This document shows, in pieces, positions 10,024 to 20,472 of a DNA stretch of 38,013 bases. Under the pieces are notes generated by a model. That model saw nothing but the letters and a program-made list of their open reading frames with translations. It ran no database searches and was not told the DNA's origin. The stretch's first letter is position 1; each line of letters starts with the position of its first letter. Source of the stretch: Candidatus Nezhaarchaeota archaeon WYZ-LMO8. GTDB taxonomy: Archaea > Thermoproteota > Methanomethylicia > Nezhaarchaeales > WYZ-LMO8. The stretch lies in assembly GCA_004347965.1 (NCBI GenBank), contig QNVF01000008.1, positions 1 through 38,013 of the forward strand, written 5' to 3'. Both the position numbers and the translations under genes were made by a program.

Positions 10024-10821
10024 ATGGAGGTAGAGCTACTAGAGAGAAGGGATAATGAGCTGCGCTTCATAATCAGGAGGGTTAGCACAGCTTTTGTAAA
10101 CTCTCTGAGGAGAGCAGCGATAGCCGAGGTCCCCACCATGGCTATAGAGGACGTGGTCATACTTACGAACTCAACGGTTCTATTCGATGAAATCATAGCT
10201 CATAGGCTGGGCTTAATACCCTTAACAACTCCTAAGGAGGGCTACGTAATGCCTAAGGATTGCGTGTGCCGAGGCTCTGGATGCTCTAAATGCCAAGTGA
10301 GGCTTTACCTAGATGTTAAAGCTGAGTACCCAATGGTGATTTACGCTGAAAGCTTGCTCTCCGATGACCCTAACGTGAGGCCTGTTTACGGCAAAATACC
10401 CATAGTCGAGCTCGAAGAGGGTCAATCACTAGTTCTTGAAGCTTACGCTCAACTGGGACTAGGTAAGGAACATGCTAAGTGGCAGCCTGTATCAGCATGC
10501 GCTTATAAGTACTATCCAAGAATAGATGTTAGAAGCGATCTATGTGATGGATGCGGGAAATGCGTTGAGGCGTGCGCTAAGTCTGTATTGAAGCTAAACG
10601 ACAAAGTTAAGGTGGCTGACATATTAAAGTGCACTTTATGTGGTGACTGCGTGGAGACTTGTCCTAAGGGCGCTATAGAGGTCAATAAGGTTGATGATTC
10701 GTTCATATTCTACTTGGAAACCACAGGAACCATGACTCCCGAAGACGTGATTATTAAGGCCGCCGACGTCCTCATAGACAAGGCTAAGAGGTTTGTGAGG
10801 GCTTTGGAGGAAGCTGCATGA
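10024..10821 (+). CDS. rpoD: DNA-directed RNA polymerase subunit D (Rpb3-like) with two 4Fe-4S motifs
   Basis: Archaeal Rpo3 sequence with CDGCGKCVEACAK and CTLCGDCVETCPKG in a ferredoxin-like insert. Confidence 0.95.
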   Translation: MEVELLERRDNELRFIIRRVSTAFVNSLRRAAIAEVPTMAIEDVVILTNSTVLFDEIIAHRLGLIPLTTPKEGYVMPKDCVCRGSGCSKCQVRLYLDVKAEYPMVIYAESLLSDDPNVRPVYGKIPIVELEEGQSLVLEAYAQLGLGKEHAKWQPVSACAYKYYPRIDVRSDLCDGCGKCVEACAKSVLKLNDKVKVADILKCTLCGDCVETCPKGAIEVNKVDDSFIFYLETTGTMTPEDVIIKAADVLIDKAKRFVRALEEAA

Positions 10822-11180
10822 GGGAGGTAAGGGCTACTAACCCTTTAATTAAGAGGGTCATTGTAACGTTGAGGAGGGCTTATAGGCAACATCACGCCAG
10901 GATATGGAAAGACCTCATCGATAGGATCAATAAGCCGAGGAGAAGGAGAATAGTTGTGAATGTGAGTAGGATAAACAGGTACACGCAGGTCAACGACGTG
11001 ATAGTCGTGCCCGGTAAGGTTCTAGGTGCTGGTGTGATAGATCACCCGGTGACTGTGGCTGCGTTATGGTTCTCGAAGACAGCTAAGGAGAAGATAGAGA
11101 AATCTGGTGGAAGAGCTTTAACTATTGATCAGTTGATAATGGAGAGACCTACTGGTAGCGGCGTCAAGATCGTAGGGTGA
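10818..11180 (+). CDS. rpl18e: Ribosomal protein eL18
   Basis: RATNPLIKRVIVTLRRAYRQHHARIWKDLIDRINKPRR; syntenic after rpoD. Confidence 0.93.
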   Translation: MREVRATNPLIKRVIVTLRRAYRQHHARIWKDLIDRINKPRRRRIVVNVSRINRYTQVNDVIVVPGKVLGAGVIDHPVTVAALWFSKTAKEKIEKSGGRALTIDQLIMERPTGSGVKIVG

Positions 11181-11623
11181 TGAAGGTGAGTCAGCAAGTC
11201 GTCGTGGATGCTGAAGGTCAAATACTAGGAAGAATGGCTAGCCTAGTTGCTAAGATGCTTCTCACCGGTCAGAAAGTCGTTATCGTTAATGCAGAGAAAG
11301 CTGTGATCTCGGGCAATAAGCAGTCAATAATTGAGGAGTATAAAGAGAGTGTACTGTCAAAGAAGACTTGGAAGATGCCTGAGAAGGGCCCTAAGAAGTA
11401 TAGGAGACCAGACATGATAGTTAAGAGGGTTATAAGAGGGATGCTTCCCTACAAGCAATGGAAGGGTAGGGTAGCTTATAAGAACTTGAGGGTTTACATG
11501 GGCGTACCTGAGGAATATACTAATCAGCCTAAGGTGAAGTTCCCTGAAGCCGATGTTTCACGACTTGCGGGAAGATACATAACTGTTGGCGAGTTGGCTA
11601 AGGAGGTCGGGTGGAAGTCATGA
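11177..11623 (+). CDS. rplM: Ribosomal protein uL13
   Basis: [38 protein letters not shown]...[23 protein letters not shown]. Confidence 0.95.
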   Translation: MMKVSQQVVVDAEGQILGRMASLVAKMLLTGQKVVIVNAEKAVISGNKQSIIEEYKESVLSKKTWKMPEKGPKKYRRPDMIVKRVIRGMLPYKQWKGRVAYKNLRVYMGVPEEYTNQPKVKFPEADVSRLAGRYITVGELAKEVGWKS

Positions 11624-12033
11624 GCGTGGCTCAGAGAATTGTGCTAACAAGTGGTAAGAGGAAGACAGCTATAGCGAGAGCTGTGGTAAAGCCTGGGAAG
11701 GGTAGGGTTTTCATAAATGGAAAGCCTCTCGAAATCTTGGAGCCAGAAGCTGCTCGCTGGAAGATCATGGAGCCGCTATTGATCGTAGGGGGACTTAGGA
11801 ACTTAGTTGACATAGATGTAAGCGTCGAAGGTGGAGGGTTCATGGGTCAAGCGGTTGCATCAAGAATAGCGATAGCTAGAGGGTTAGTTGAGTTCTTTAA
11901 AGAATACCCGGAGGTGAAGAAGATACTTCTAAGCTACGATAGGCACATGCTTGTTGGAGATCCTAGAGAAACTGAGCCTAAGAAGCCCAGGGGTAGATCA
12001 GCGAGAGCTAAGAGGCAGAAAAGCTATAGATAA
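11620..12033 (+). CDS. rpsI: Ribosomal protein uS9
   Basis: [29 protein letters not shown]...[24 protein letters not shown]. Confidence 0.95.
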   Translation: MSVAQRIVLTSGKRKTAIARAVVKPGKGRVFINGKPLEILEPEAARWKIMEPLLIVGGLRNLVDIDVSVEGGGFMGQAVASRIAIARGLVEFFKEYPEVKKILLSYDRHMLVGDPRETEPKKPRGRSARAKRQKSYR

Positions 12034-12047
12034 GTGGAGTGGGGCTC

Positions 12048-12254
12048 ATGGTTATAATACCTGTAAGATGCTTTACTTGTGGTAAGCCTATAGGTCACCT
12101 ATACGAGGAGTTTAAGAGACGAATCGATATGGGAGAGGACCCCAAGGAGGTTCTTGATGACCTGAATGTTAGGAGGTATTGTTGTAGGCGAATGTTGATC
12201 AGCCACATAGACTTAATAGATGAACTACTCAAGTTCAAGAGGATATCAACTTGA
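12048..12254 (+). CDS. rpoN: RNA polymerase subunit N (Rpb10-like)
   Basis: [25 protein letters not shown]...[22 protein letters not shown]. Confidence 0.95.
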   Translation: MVIIPVRCFTCGKPIGHLYEEFKRRIDMGEDPKEVLDDLNVRRYCCRRMLISHIDLIDELLKFKRIST

Positions 12255-13537
12255 GGTGGGAAAACCTATTGGCTGAAACCATCATTGAGGACGTTTATGC
12301 TAGAAAGATATTTGATAGTCGTGGGAATCCTACAATAGAAGTAGAGGTCGTAACGACTGACGGTTTTGGCAGAGCTTCAGCTCCAGCGGGTGCAAGTACA
12401 GGTATATACGAGGTGGTACCGTTTCCGAAGGGAGGAATTGATGAGGCTGTAAGACTTGTAAATGAGCTAATATGTGAGAAGCTCGTAGGCATGGATTCTG
12501 CTGATCAAAACGCTATAGACTGTCTACTTCATGAGATCGATGGAACTGACAACTTTTCGAGAATAGGGGGAGCTACAGCTCTTGCTATATCTGTAGCTGT
12601 AGCTAAGGCTGCAGCTTCATCACTTGGAGTACCTCTATTTCAACACATAGGAGGAGTATTTGCAGCTGAGATCCCATATCCGCTAGGAAACATCATAGGC
12701 GGAGGAAAGCATGCTGGAGAAAGAGCACCTAACATACAGGAGTTCCTCGTAATTCCAGTGGGTGCCAAGAGCTATTATGAGACATTGGAGGTGTGCTTTA
12801 GGGTTCATCGAGAAGCTGGGAAACTACTTAAAAAAGTTGATAAGTCATTTACTGGAGGTAGAGGGGATGAAGGTGCTTGGGTTGCTAACATCTCTGATGA
12901 CGAGGCTCTTCAAGTCCTCAGTGAGACATGTCGTAGAGTGAGTGATGAAGTTGGATGTAAAATCGTGCTGGGCATAGACGTTGCTTCGTCAAGCTTGTGG
13001 GATCCTGAGAAGAAAGTCTACACTCTAAGGAGAGAGGGGAGAAGTAGGAGTCGGGAGGAGCAGGTAAACTACGTGATTGAAATAGTTGAGAGGTACGACT
13101 TGAGGTATGTGGAGGATCCTCTACATGAAGAGGACTTCGAGGGCTTCAGCTACTTAGTGGAGACTTTAGGTCGTAAGGCTCTCATATGTGGCGACGACTT
13201 GTTCGCAACTAACGCTACTAGAGTTGAGAAGGGGCTTAAGCTTAAAGCTGCTAACGCCATAATAATAAAGCCGAATCAAGTTGGGACGCTAACCGATGCC
13301 TACAAGACATTGAGGGTTGCAAGAACAGGTGGATTAGTGCCGGTGGTATCTCATAGGTCAGGAGAAACTGAGGATAGCTTCATAAGCCATCTCGCTGTAG
13401 GACTTAGATGCCCAGTAATCAAGACAGGAGTTCTCGGTGGAGAGAGGATAGTTAAGCACAATGAGCTCATTAGGATTGAAGAGATGTTAGAAAACGTTAA
13501 AAGCATGGCTGAGCTCCCCTCACAGTTGACGCGTTGA
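12251..13537 (+). CDS. eno: Enolase
   Basis: [23 protein letters not shown]...[10 protein letters not shown]...[20 protein letters not shown]...[21 protein letters not shown]. Confidence 0.95.
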   Translation: MRWENLLAETIIEDVYARKIFDSRGNPTIEVEVVTTDGFGRASAPAGASTGIYEVVPFPKGGIDEAVRLVNELICEKLVGMDSADQNAIDCLLHEIDGTDNFSRIGGATALAISVAVAKAAASSLGVPLFQHIGGVFAAEIPYPLGNIIGGGKHAGERAPNIQEFLVIPVGAKSYYETLEVCFRVHREAGKLLKKVDKSFTGGRGDEGAWVANISDDEALQVLSETCRRVSDEVGCKIVLGIDVASSSLWDPEKKVYTLRREGRSRSREEQVNYVIEIVERYDLRYVEDPLHEEDFEGFSYLVETLGRKALICGDDLFATNATRVEKGLKLKAANAIIIKPNQVGTLTDAYKTLRVARTGGLVPVVSHRSGETEDSFISHLAVGLRCPVIKTGVLGGERIVKHNELIRIEEMLENVKSMAELPSQLTR

Positions 13538-13538
13538 G

Positions 13539-14186
13539 GTGTGTAACGTGGCTGCTCAGCAAAAAGAGCTGTTGATAACGCGAGAAGATTACTTGAAAGC
13601 AGGGGTGCATTTAGGCACTCATATTAAGACGCTTGCTCTCAGGCCCTTCATATACAAGATTAGGCCTGATGGTCTATGCGTCATAGACCTAGCCAAGACC
13701 GATGAGAGGATTAGGATAGCAGCAAAAATGATAGCGAGGTACGATCCCCCCAAGGTCGTGGCGGTCTCGTCTAGGCAGTATGGATTTAAATGTATTGAGA
13801 AGTTCGCGAGCTTAACTGGTGCTGTTGCAATTACGGGACGCTTCGTTCCAGGGACGTTTACTAACCCTAAGCTCCCATTCTACATGGAGCCTGAAATACT
13901 CATAGCCACTGATACGAGGGCGGATGAGCAGGCAATAAACGAAGCAGCGAAGATAGGCATCCCAGTGATAGCGCTCTGCGATACTGATAATGATGCTGCT
14001 TTTGTGGACTTAATCATTCCGGTCAACAATAAGGGGAGAAAGTCGTTAGCACTCATCTACTGGCTCTTGACGCGGCAGGTATTGAGGGAGAGGGGAGCAA
14101 TTCCACCTGATGGTGAGCTACCAGTACCAGTATCAGAGTTTGAACCTAAGCTACCAGCTGAAGAATACGTGTCTGAGGAAAGTTAA
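13539..14186 (+). CDS. rpsB: Ribosomal protein uS2
   Basis: YLKAGVHLGTHIKTLALRPFIYKIRPDGLCVIDLAKTDERI...DTDNDAAFVDLIIPVNNKGRKSLALIYWLLTR. Confidence 0.95.
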   Translation: MCNVAAQQKELLITREDYLKAGVHLGTHIKTLALRPFIYKIRPDGLCVIDLAKTDERIRIAAKMIARYDPPKVVAVSSRQYGFKCIEKFASLTGAVAITGRFVPGTFTNPKLPFYMEPEILIATDTRADEQAINEAAKIGIPVIALCDTDNDAAFVDLIIPVNNKGRKSLALIYWLLTRQVLRERGAIPPDGELPVPVSEFEPKLPAEEYVSEES

Positions 14187-14223
14187 AGAGGATACCTTGG
14201 CTATCATCTTTAGGGGTTAGAGC

Positions 14224-15075
14224 TTGAGGAAGGTTAGGTACCCTGCTGTAGCTGGCTTGTTCTATGAGGGGGACAGCAAGACCCTTAAGGAGAGGATAGA
14301 GTGGTGCTTTAAGCATAAGCTTGGTCCAGGCTTACTTCCCTCAGTTAATGAGAAGGGTGAAAGGAGAATCATTGGCTTAGTGTGCCCTCATGCAGGCTAC
14401 ATGTACTCAGGACCTATAGCAGCACACTCCTACTACGAGCTTGCAAAGGATGGTGCCCCCGACGTCGTCGTAATACTGGGTCCAAATCATACTGGACTAG
14501 GGTCTGGAGTCTCCATCGTTGATAGTGGATATTGGAGAACGCCGCTGGGAAACGTTGAGGTTAACAGTGAGGTTGCTAAGGAGATATTGAAGAACAGTGG
14601 AGTAATATCAGTTGATGACCTAGCCCACGTGCAAGAACACTCAATAGAAGTTCAGCTGCCATTCCTACAATATGTATATGGAGATAGGTTCACATTCGTA
14701 CCCGTATGCATGATGCTTCAAATGAAGGACGTATGCATTGAAGTTGGTAGTGCTATTGCAAAGGCTATTGAGAATGAGAACGCCGTCATCATAGCTTCAA
14801 CAGACTTCACGCACTACGAACCTCACGACAAGGCTTCCAGCAAGGATAGTAAGGTCTTGAAAGCAATAGAGACCCTCGACCCAGACCTAATGCTTAAGCT
14901 TGTCGACTCAATACCAGTATCTATGTGCGGTCCAGGTCCTGTAGCCTCAATGCTATATGCTGTAAAGCAGTTAGGAGCTAAGAAAGCCACCATCCTGAAG
15001 TATGCTACCTCAGGTGACGTTACAGGCGATAAGTTCTCAGTCGTCGGCTACGGCTCTGTGAAGATCGAAAAGTGA
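14224..15075 (+). CDS. MEMO family protein
   Basis: VRYPAVAGLFYEGD...GLVCPHAGYMYSGPIAAHSYYEL...ILGPNHTGLGSGVSI...STDFTHYEPHDKA. Confidence 0.93.
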   Translation: MRKVRYPAVAGLFYEGDSKTLKERIEWCFKHKLGPGLLPSVNEKGERRIIGLVCPHAGYMYSGPIAAHSYYELAKDGAPDVVVILGPNHTGLGSGVSIVDSGYWRTPLGNVEVNSEVAKEILKNSGVISVDDLAHVQEHSIEVQLPFLQYVYGDRFTFVPVCMMLQMKDVCIEVGSAIAKAIENENAVIIASTDFTHYEPHDKASSKDSKVLKAIETLDPDLMLKLVDSIPVSMCGPGPVASMLYAVKQLGAKKATILKYATSGDVTGDKFSVVGYGSVKIEK

Positions 15076-15911
15076 CTACAATGCTCAAGAGTATTTCAGT
15101 AGAAGTCCCGATATGCATTATTGGTCAGTCAATAGCTCAATACAACTACCCCGTGTTATGTTACCTCTCAGAAGATAACAAGCTTTCACTGTCATTCCAT
15201 CAAGGTATTGGGAGGATAAAGATCTGGTGGTCTATTCCTATAACAGCTTACCTTGAAAATAAGCTCTCTAACATCTTGTCCCCTCACTTAAGAGGATTAG
15301 GCTTAGATTTGCACGTTGAAGGCAAGGTCCTACCTCCTATAGATTCATTAATAGCCATTCTTCACGTAGTGCTTAGAGAGGTTGGACGTGAGAGGGCTCT
15401 ATCGCCCTCACATTTGAGGAAGTTAGCGATATCAGAAGAGAGGGCGAGAATAGTCCTTGAAGCCATGAGGGTCAAGGGGCTCATAGCTTATCGTAGAGGT
15501 GAAGGTTTAATGGAGTTGAGGAGGGATTTTCCTTGGAGGGCGTGTCTTTGTATAAAGACTTTCTATAGGTTTAGGTTAGCTGAGTTCAAGAGCTTTGAGG
15601 AGTCGTTTAACGTTGTCCTGCATGCTCTGGGTAGGCTAATAGTCGTAGCTGCACGCTCAATAATTGATGGAGATTTTGAGCTATTTCGTGAGACGCTTAC
15701 AAGGTATAGTAGGCTAAGTTTAGCGGTATCGAATCTCCCACTTACAGTACTTCAGGTTTACGAGAAGCTTTCTCGTATTGAGGGTGTTGCGTGTAAGATT
15801 GATGAGGACTTTAGAGGGTTCATGCTGTTCAGCGAGAAAGAGGTTTCGCTGAATAAGTGCTTAAGTATGGCGAGTAGGATGGGTTTCCAAGTTCTGTCTT
15901 TGAGGGGCTGA
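15072..15911 (+). CDS. Degenerate GHMP-kinase-like protein at the mevalonate kinase position
   Basis: Sits between memo and IPK, overlapping memo. It has a residual GHMP-like N-terminus (ISVEVPICIIGQSIAQYNYPVLCYLS) and 'AMRVKGLIAYRRGEGLMEL', but no GLGSS ATP-binding motif. Confidence 0.45.
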   Translation: MTTMLKSISVEVPICIIGQSIAQYNYPVLCYLSEDNKLSLSFHQGIGRIKIWWSIPITAYLENKLSNILSPHLRGLGLDLHVEGKVLPPIDSLIAILHVVLREVGRERALSPSHLRKLAISEERARIVLEAMRVKGLIAYRRGEGLMELRRDFPWRACLCIKTFYRFRLAEFKSFEESFNVVLHALGRLIVVAARSIIDGDFELFRETLTRYSRLSLAVSNLPLTVLQVYEKLSRIEGVACKIDEDFRGFMLFSEKEVSLNKCLSMASRMGFQVLSLRG

Positions 15912-15917
15912 TTCCTC

Positions 15918-16706
15918 ATGACCTTATCAATCGTGAAGTTTGGAGGAAGCGCCATAACTGTAAAGGATGAGCCCTTCACCGTGAGGAGGGGAGCCTTGAG
16001 GAGTATGTGCACTCAGGTTCTCAATCACGTTGAGGGGGGAGGTAAAGTCGTGGTGGTTCATGGTGGAGGGTCATTTGGACACCCTCTAGCTATGACGTAC
16101 AAACTGGGTGAGGGGCTAATCGATAATGAAAGCTACGTGGGGGTATCGTTAACGAGGTTAGCTATGAGAATGTTGAACGAAATAGTAGTTAAGGAGTTCG
16201 TGAAGCTTGGAGGGAGACCTTTTACCATTGAGCCATCATCTTCCTTTATCTTGAAGGGGGGCGGTCTCAAGAGCTACTTCATTAGAAGTGTAGAGGTGGC
16301 ATTAGAGAAGGGCTTTATACCCATTTTGCATGGAGATGTTGTCCTCGATGAAGATCAGCGTGGTATATCAATATTATCAGGTGACGCTATAGCCTCCACC
16401 TTGGCTATGACCCTTAAAGCTGATAAGCTCATCTACGTGTTGGATGTAGATGGAATATACCTTGAAGACCCGAAAAAGAGGCCTAGTGCTGAGCTAATAA
16501 GGTTCTTGAGCGAGACAATGCTGGAAAGGATAAAGAGTACATCTAACGTAGACGTTACGGGAGGGGTTGAGAAGAAGATAAGAGAGGCGTTCAAAGCTTT
16601 TCACGGAGGAGTAAAGGTTGTCTGCTTCATAAATTGGCGTAGAAACAATCTGTTTAAGGCTCTTGAGGGGTTAAGCTTTAAGGGCACGATGATAAGGGAG
16701 GATTGA
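15918..16706 (+). CDS. Isopentenyl phosphate kinase
   Basis: IVKFGGSAITVKDEPFTVR...VVVVHGGGSFGHPLAMTYKLGEG...ILSGDAIASTLAMTLKADKLIYVLDVDGIYLEDPKK...TGGVEKKIREA. Confidence 0.9.
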   Translation: MTLSIVKFGGSAITVKDEPFTVRRGALRSMCTQVLNHVEGGGKVVVVHGGGSFGHPLAMTYKLGEGLIDNESYVGVSLTRLAMRMLNEIVVKEFVKLGGRPFTIEPSSSFILKGGGLKSYFIRSVEVALEKGFIPILHGDVVLDEDQRGISILSGDAIASTLAMTLKADKLIYVLDVDGIYLEDPKKRPSAELIRFLSETMLERIKSTSNVDVTGGVEKKIREAFKAFHGGVKVVCFINWRRNNLFKALEGLSFKGTMIRED

Positions 16707-16709
16707 GGA

Positions 16710-17816
16710 TTGAGCGATATAAGTGATCGGAAGCTTGAACACGTAGAGATGTGCATAAAGGAAGACGTTGAGATGCACATCAACACAACAGGGTTTGAAG
16801 ACGTGTGGCTAGTTCATCGATGTCTACCAGAAATCGATGTGAGCGACATAAGCCTCGACACCGAGTTTCTCGGCTTTAAGTTGAGAGCTCCATTAATGAT
16901 TTCGGCTATGACTGGAGGGCACCCTAAAACTAAGGAGGTAAACAGCGCATTAGCGGAGGTCGTTGAGGAGCTAGGTATAGCGATGGCTGTAGGTAGCCAG
17001 AGAGCTGCATTAATTGATGAGAGCCTAGCAGATACGTTCGCTGTGGTGCGTAAGAAGGCTCCAACAGCTTACATAGTTGCCAACATAGGTGCAGCTCAGC
17101 TAATAGATCACTTCAACGTAAACAATGTGTACAAGATCATAGAAATGGTGGAGGCCAATGCCCTTAACATACACTTAAACCCAGCACACGAGCTCTCTCA
17201 GATGGGAGGAGACCTCAAGTTTAAGGGGGCTTTAGAAGCTATCAAGAGGATATCAGAAGCTATAGACATCCCCGTGATAGTTAAGGAGACTGGATGCGGG
17301 ATTTCGCGTGAAGATGCTTTAAGGCTCGTCAAGGAGGCTCACGTGAAGGCAATAGATGTAGCTGGAGCTGGAGGCACTAGTTGGTGTAAAGTTGAGGCTC
17401 TTAGAGCAAAGAAACATGGAGATGACTTTAGAGCGAAAATAGCTGAAGCCTTTGCTGAGTGGGGTATACCGACGGCCATAAGCGTTATAGAGGTTAAAAG
17501 TGAAGTTGATGTACCGGTAATAGCATCTGGAGGCATTAGGAGTGGAATAGATTGCGCTAAAGCCATAGCTATAGGAGCTGACATGGTTGGAATAGCTCTA
17601 CCAGCCTTGAGAGCAGTGAGTCAAGGCATAGATGCTCTGAGGAGCTACCTCAACGTTATCATAGAGCAATTAAGAGGAGCAATGTTCCTAACGGGTTCAC
17701 GACACATACGCGACCTCAAAAGAGCAGAGGTAGTGATAATTGGTCGAGTTAGGGAGTGGCTTCAAATGAGAGGAGTGAACGTCAATGAGTACTTAGAGAG
17801 GAGGAGGAAGATGTGA
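16710..17816 (+). CDS. fni: Isopentenyl-diphosphate delta-isomerase type 2
   Basis: RKLEHVEMCIKEDVEMHINTTGFEDVWLVHRCLPEIDVSDISLDTEFLGFKLRAPLMISAMTGG...IDVAGAGGTSW. Confidence 0.93.
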   Translation: MSDISDRKLEHVEMCIKEDVEMHINTTGFEDVWLVHRCLPEIDVSDISLDTEFLGFKLRAPLMISAMTGGHPKTKEVNSALAEVVEELGIAMAVGSQRAALIDESLADTFAVVRKKAPTAYIVANIGAAQLIDHFNVNNVYKIIEMVEANALNIHLNPAHELSQMGGDLKFKGALEAIKRISEAIDIPVIVKETGCGISREDALRLVKEAHVKAIDVAGAGGTSWCKVEALRAKKHGDDFRAKIAEAFAEWGIPTAISVIEVKSEVDVPVIASGGIRSGIDCAKAIAIGADMVGIALPALRAVSQGIDALRSYLNVIIEQLRGAMFLTGSRHIRDLKRAEVVIIGRVREWLQMRGVNVNEYLERRRKM

Positions 17817-19558
17817 CTCTCCTAGATGACGTTATCCAGCTGATAAGGAAGCATGCACTGATAAATGCTTATGAGCATTGTGGAAGAGCAGTTCAGGGAC
17901 CTGTCCTCGGCAAGGTCATCGCTGAAAGGCCTGACCTGAGAAGTCAAGTTAAGAGTCTAGTTAATCTTGTTGCGCAGATAGTTGATGAAGTCAACAGGAT
18001 GAGCATTGAGGAGATTAAGAGAGAGGTTGAGGAGAAGTACCTTGAGACTCTCATAAGGAAGAGAGAGGTTGAGGAGAAGGTCCTACCCCCCCTACCAAAC
18101 GTTGAGAGCTACGACATGGTAGTGACCAGGTTCGCTCCCAATCCTGATGCTCCTCTACACCTAGGTAGCCTAAGACCTTTAATATTGTCTTACGAGTACG
18201 CTAAGATGTACAAAGGAAAGTTCATTTTAAGGTTCGACGATACGGACCCGAAGACTAAGAGACCGATGCCCGAAGCGTATGAGTGGATAGTAGAGGACAT
18301 GAAGTGGCTGGGGATAAGGCCTGATGAAATAGTTTATCAATCTGATAGACTGGAGCTCTACTACGATGTCTGCAAGGATCTTCTAAGGCTTGGAGGAGCA
18401 TACGTATGTACATGCAGCCAAGAGGAGTTTAAGCTGCTTAGAGATGAAGGTAGGCCATGCCCTTGTAGGAATCTAAGCCCTGAAGAGCATCTTGAAAGGT
18501 TTGAGGGAATGCTATCCTCCAAGTATGGAGAGAAGGAGGCTGTAGTTAGAATAAAAACGGACCTTAGCCACCCAGATATGTCGATAAGGGAGTGGGTGGC
18601 CTTCAGGATCATAGACGTTGAGGTGCACCCTCATCCAAGAGTCGGAGACAAGTACTTCGTGTGGCCTACGTACAATTTCGCTTGTGCCGTTGACGATCAT
18701 GTTCTTAAGGTGAGTCACATCTTGAGAGCCAAAGAGCACATAACCAATACCATCAAGCAGAGGTACGTCTTCGACCACATGAAGTGGAAGTTCCCTGAGA
18801 CCATTCACTTTGGTCGCTTAAAGCTCGCAAACATCATACTAAGCAAGTCTCAGATAAGTAAAGGAATTGCAAGGAGAGAGTTCTTGTGGTGGGATGACCC
18901 CCGCCTAGGTACGGTCATGGCTATCAGGAGGAGAGGCATATTACCAGAGACGCTTAAGGAAATAATTCTTCACGTGGGGGTAAAGAGCTCTGAAGCATCT
19001 TTAAGTTGGGAGAACATATACTCGGTAAATCGTAAGTACTTGGACTCGAGGTCTAATAGGTACTTCTGCGTTTTGGATCCAATAGAGATGGTTATTAAGG
19101 GGATCGAGAGAGGTTATGTAGCAAAACCTCTCCTCCATCCAGACTTCCCTGAGAGAGGCTATAGAGAGATTAGGGTTGAGACAAAAGGGGGAGAGGTCAA
19201 GGTTTACCTCTCTAAGAGGGATCTTGAGCTCCTCAAGCGAAAGCCCCTCATTAGGTTAATGTCGCTCTTCAATGTTCAAATAGAAAGCATTGAGGAGGAG
19301 ATGATAGTCGGACTATACAAAGGGGAGAGCATTGAAGATGCCTTGGTACATAAAGCTCCGATTATTCAGTGGGTTCCTATCGATGAGAAAGTTGATGTTG
19401 AGATAGTTATGCCAGATGCAAGCATAGCTAGTGGATTTGCGGAGAGGAGCCTTGAGTCGTTGGACGTTGGCTCTATAGTTCAGCTTGTACGAGTAGGATT
19501 TGCAAGGTTAGACTGTAAGAGAGAGGGAAAGCTGAAATTCTACTTTACACACGATTAG
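17813..19558 (+). CDS. gltX: Glutamyl-tRNA synthetase (archaeal type)
   Basis: VVTRFAPNPDAPLHLGSLRPLILSYEYAKMYKGKFILRFDDTDPKTKRP...; class I aaRS HLGS motif. Confidence 0.95.
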   Translation: MTLLDDVIQLIRKHALINAYEHCGRAVQGPVLGKVIAERPDLRSQVKSLVNLVAQIVDEVNRMSIEEIKREVEEKYLETLIRKREVEEKVLPPLPNVESYDMVVTRFAPNPDAPLHLGSLRPLILSYEYAKMYKGKFILRFDDTDPKTKRPMPEAYEWIVEDMKWLGIRPDEIVYQSDRLELYYDVCKDLLRLGGAYVCTCSQEEFKLLRDEGRPCPCRNLSPEEHLERFEGMLSSKYGEKEAVVRIKTDLSHPDMSIREWVAFRIIDVEVHPHPRVGDKYFVWPTYNFACAVDDHVLKVSHILRAKEHITNTIKQRYVFDHMKWKFPETIHFGRLKLANIILSKSQISKGIARREFLWWDDPRLGTVMAIRRRGILPETLKEIILHVGVKSSEASLSWENIYSVNRKYLDSRSNRYFCVLDPIEMVIKGIERGYVAKPLLHPDFPERGYREIRVETKGGEVKVYLSKRDLELLKRKPLIRLMSLFNVQIESIEEEMIVGLYKGESIEDALVHKAPIIQWVPIDEKVDVEIVMPDASIASGFAERSLESLDVGSIVQLVRVGFARLDCKREGKLKFYFTHD

Positions 19559-19566
19559 TATAAGCT

Positions 19567-19585
19567 GATTAAAGTTTATAATGCA
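19567..19585 (+). promoter_or_regulatory. Possible TATA-like promoter element upstream of L7Ae
   Basis: AT-rich 'gattaaagtttataatgc' in the 90-bp gap between gltX and L7Ae; archaeal BRE/TATA-like. Confidence 0.35.
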
Positions 19586-19649
19586 GTCTCCAGCAATTAA
19601 GAGGTACTTAACCCATGAATCGATGACGTAGAAAGGAGGTGAGGGATTA

Positions 19650-20111
19650 ATGCCTAAGCCAAGCTATGTTAGATTTGAAGTACCACCAGATCTGGCTGAG
19701 AAGGCTTATGAAGCCTTAAAGATCGCTAGAGAAACTGGTAAGATAAAGAAGGGAACGAATGAGGCCACTAAAGCTGTTGAGAGAGGACTTGCGAAGCTAG
19801 TGTTGATAGCTGAGGACGTTGATCCTCCAGAGGTTGTAATGCACTTACCGCTGCTATGCGAGGAGAGAAAGATACCCTACATCTACGTGCCAAGTAAAGA
19901 GAAGCTTGGACAAGCTGCTGGAATCGAGGTTAAGGCGGCGTCAGCTGCAATAATCGAGGTTGGTCAAGCGAAGGAGGTCGTTGATGAGATAATAGCTAAA
20001 GTCAACGAGATAAAGGCCAAGGCTGGTTTGCCCACTGCACCTGCACCTACTCCTACGGTGGCAGAAGAAAAACCAGCTAAGAAAGAGGTTAAGAGAGAAA
20101 AGAAGAAGTGA
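19650..20111 (+). CDS. rpl7ae: Ribosomal protein L7Ae (eL8)
   Basis: [44 protein letters not shown]...[38 protein letters not shown]. Confidence 0.95.
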   Translation: MPKPSYVRFEVPPDLAEKAYEALKIARETGKIKKGTNEATKAVERGLAKLVLIAEDVDPPEVVMHLPLLCEERKIPYIYVPSKEKLGQAAGIEVKAASAAIIEVGQAKEVVDEIIAKVNEIKAKAGLPTAPAPTPTVAEEKPAKKEVKREKKK

Positions 20112-20122
20112 AGTGCGCTCAC

Positions 20123-20338
20123 TTATCTTGGAGTAAGCTTCCTTGCTTCTCTTTCCGTTTCTCGAAGCATTAATATATCGCCGACTCTTACAGGGCCCTT
20201 AACGTTCCTCGTTAATATCCTCCCTTTGTCCGGCCCCTCAAGTATCCTACACCTAACTTGAATTACTTCTCCGGTGACCCCGGTCCTACCAATTATTTGA
20301 ACTACCTCTGCTGGCGTGGCATCAGTTGTGGAGCTCAC
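20123..20338 (-). CDS. rps28e: Ribosomal protein eS28
   Basis: [62 protein letters not shown]; on the opposite strand to its neighbours. Confidence 0.95.
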   Translation of the reverse strand: MSSTTDATPAEVVQIIGRTGVTGEVIQVRCRILEGPDKGRILTRNVKGPVRVGDILMLRETEREARKLTPR

Positions 20339-20472
20339 GAATTTACACCTAGTACTCTCTGCCTCTCAGAGCCAATTGATAAACTTCTCTACTCATCCTC
20401 ACCTATCCGACCTCCATTTTATGGTAAGGGTTATAAGATAGACTTGAAGATTCAGTAAAGGCGGTGCTTGAA

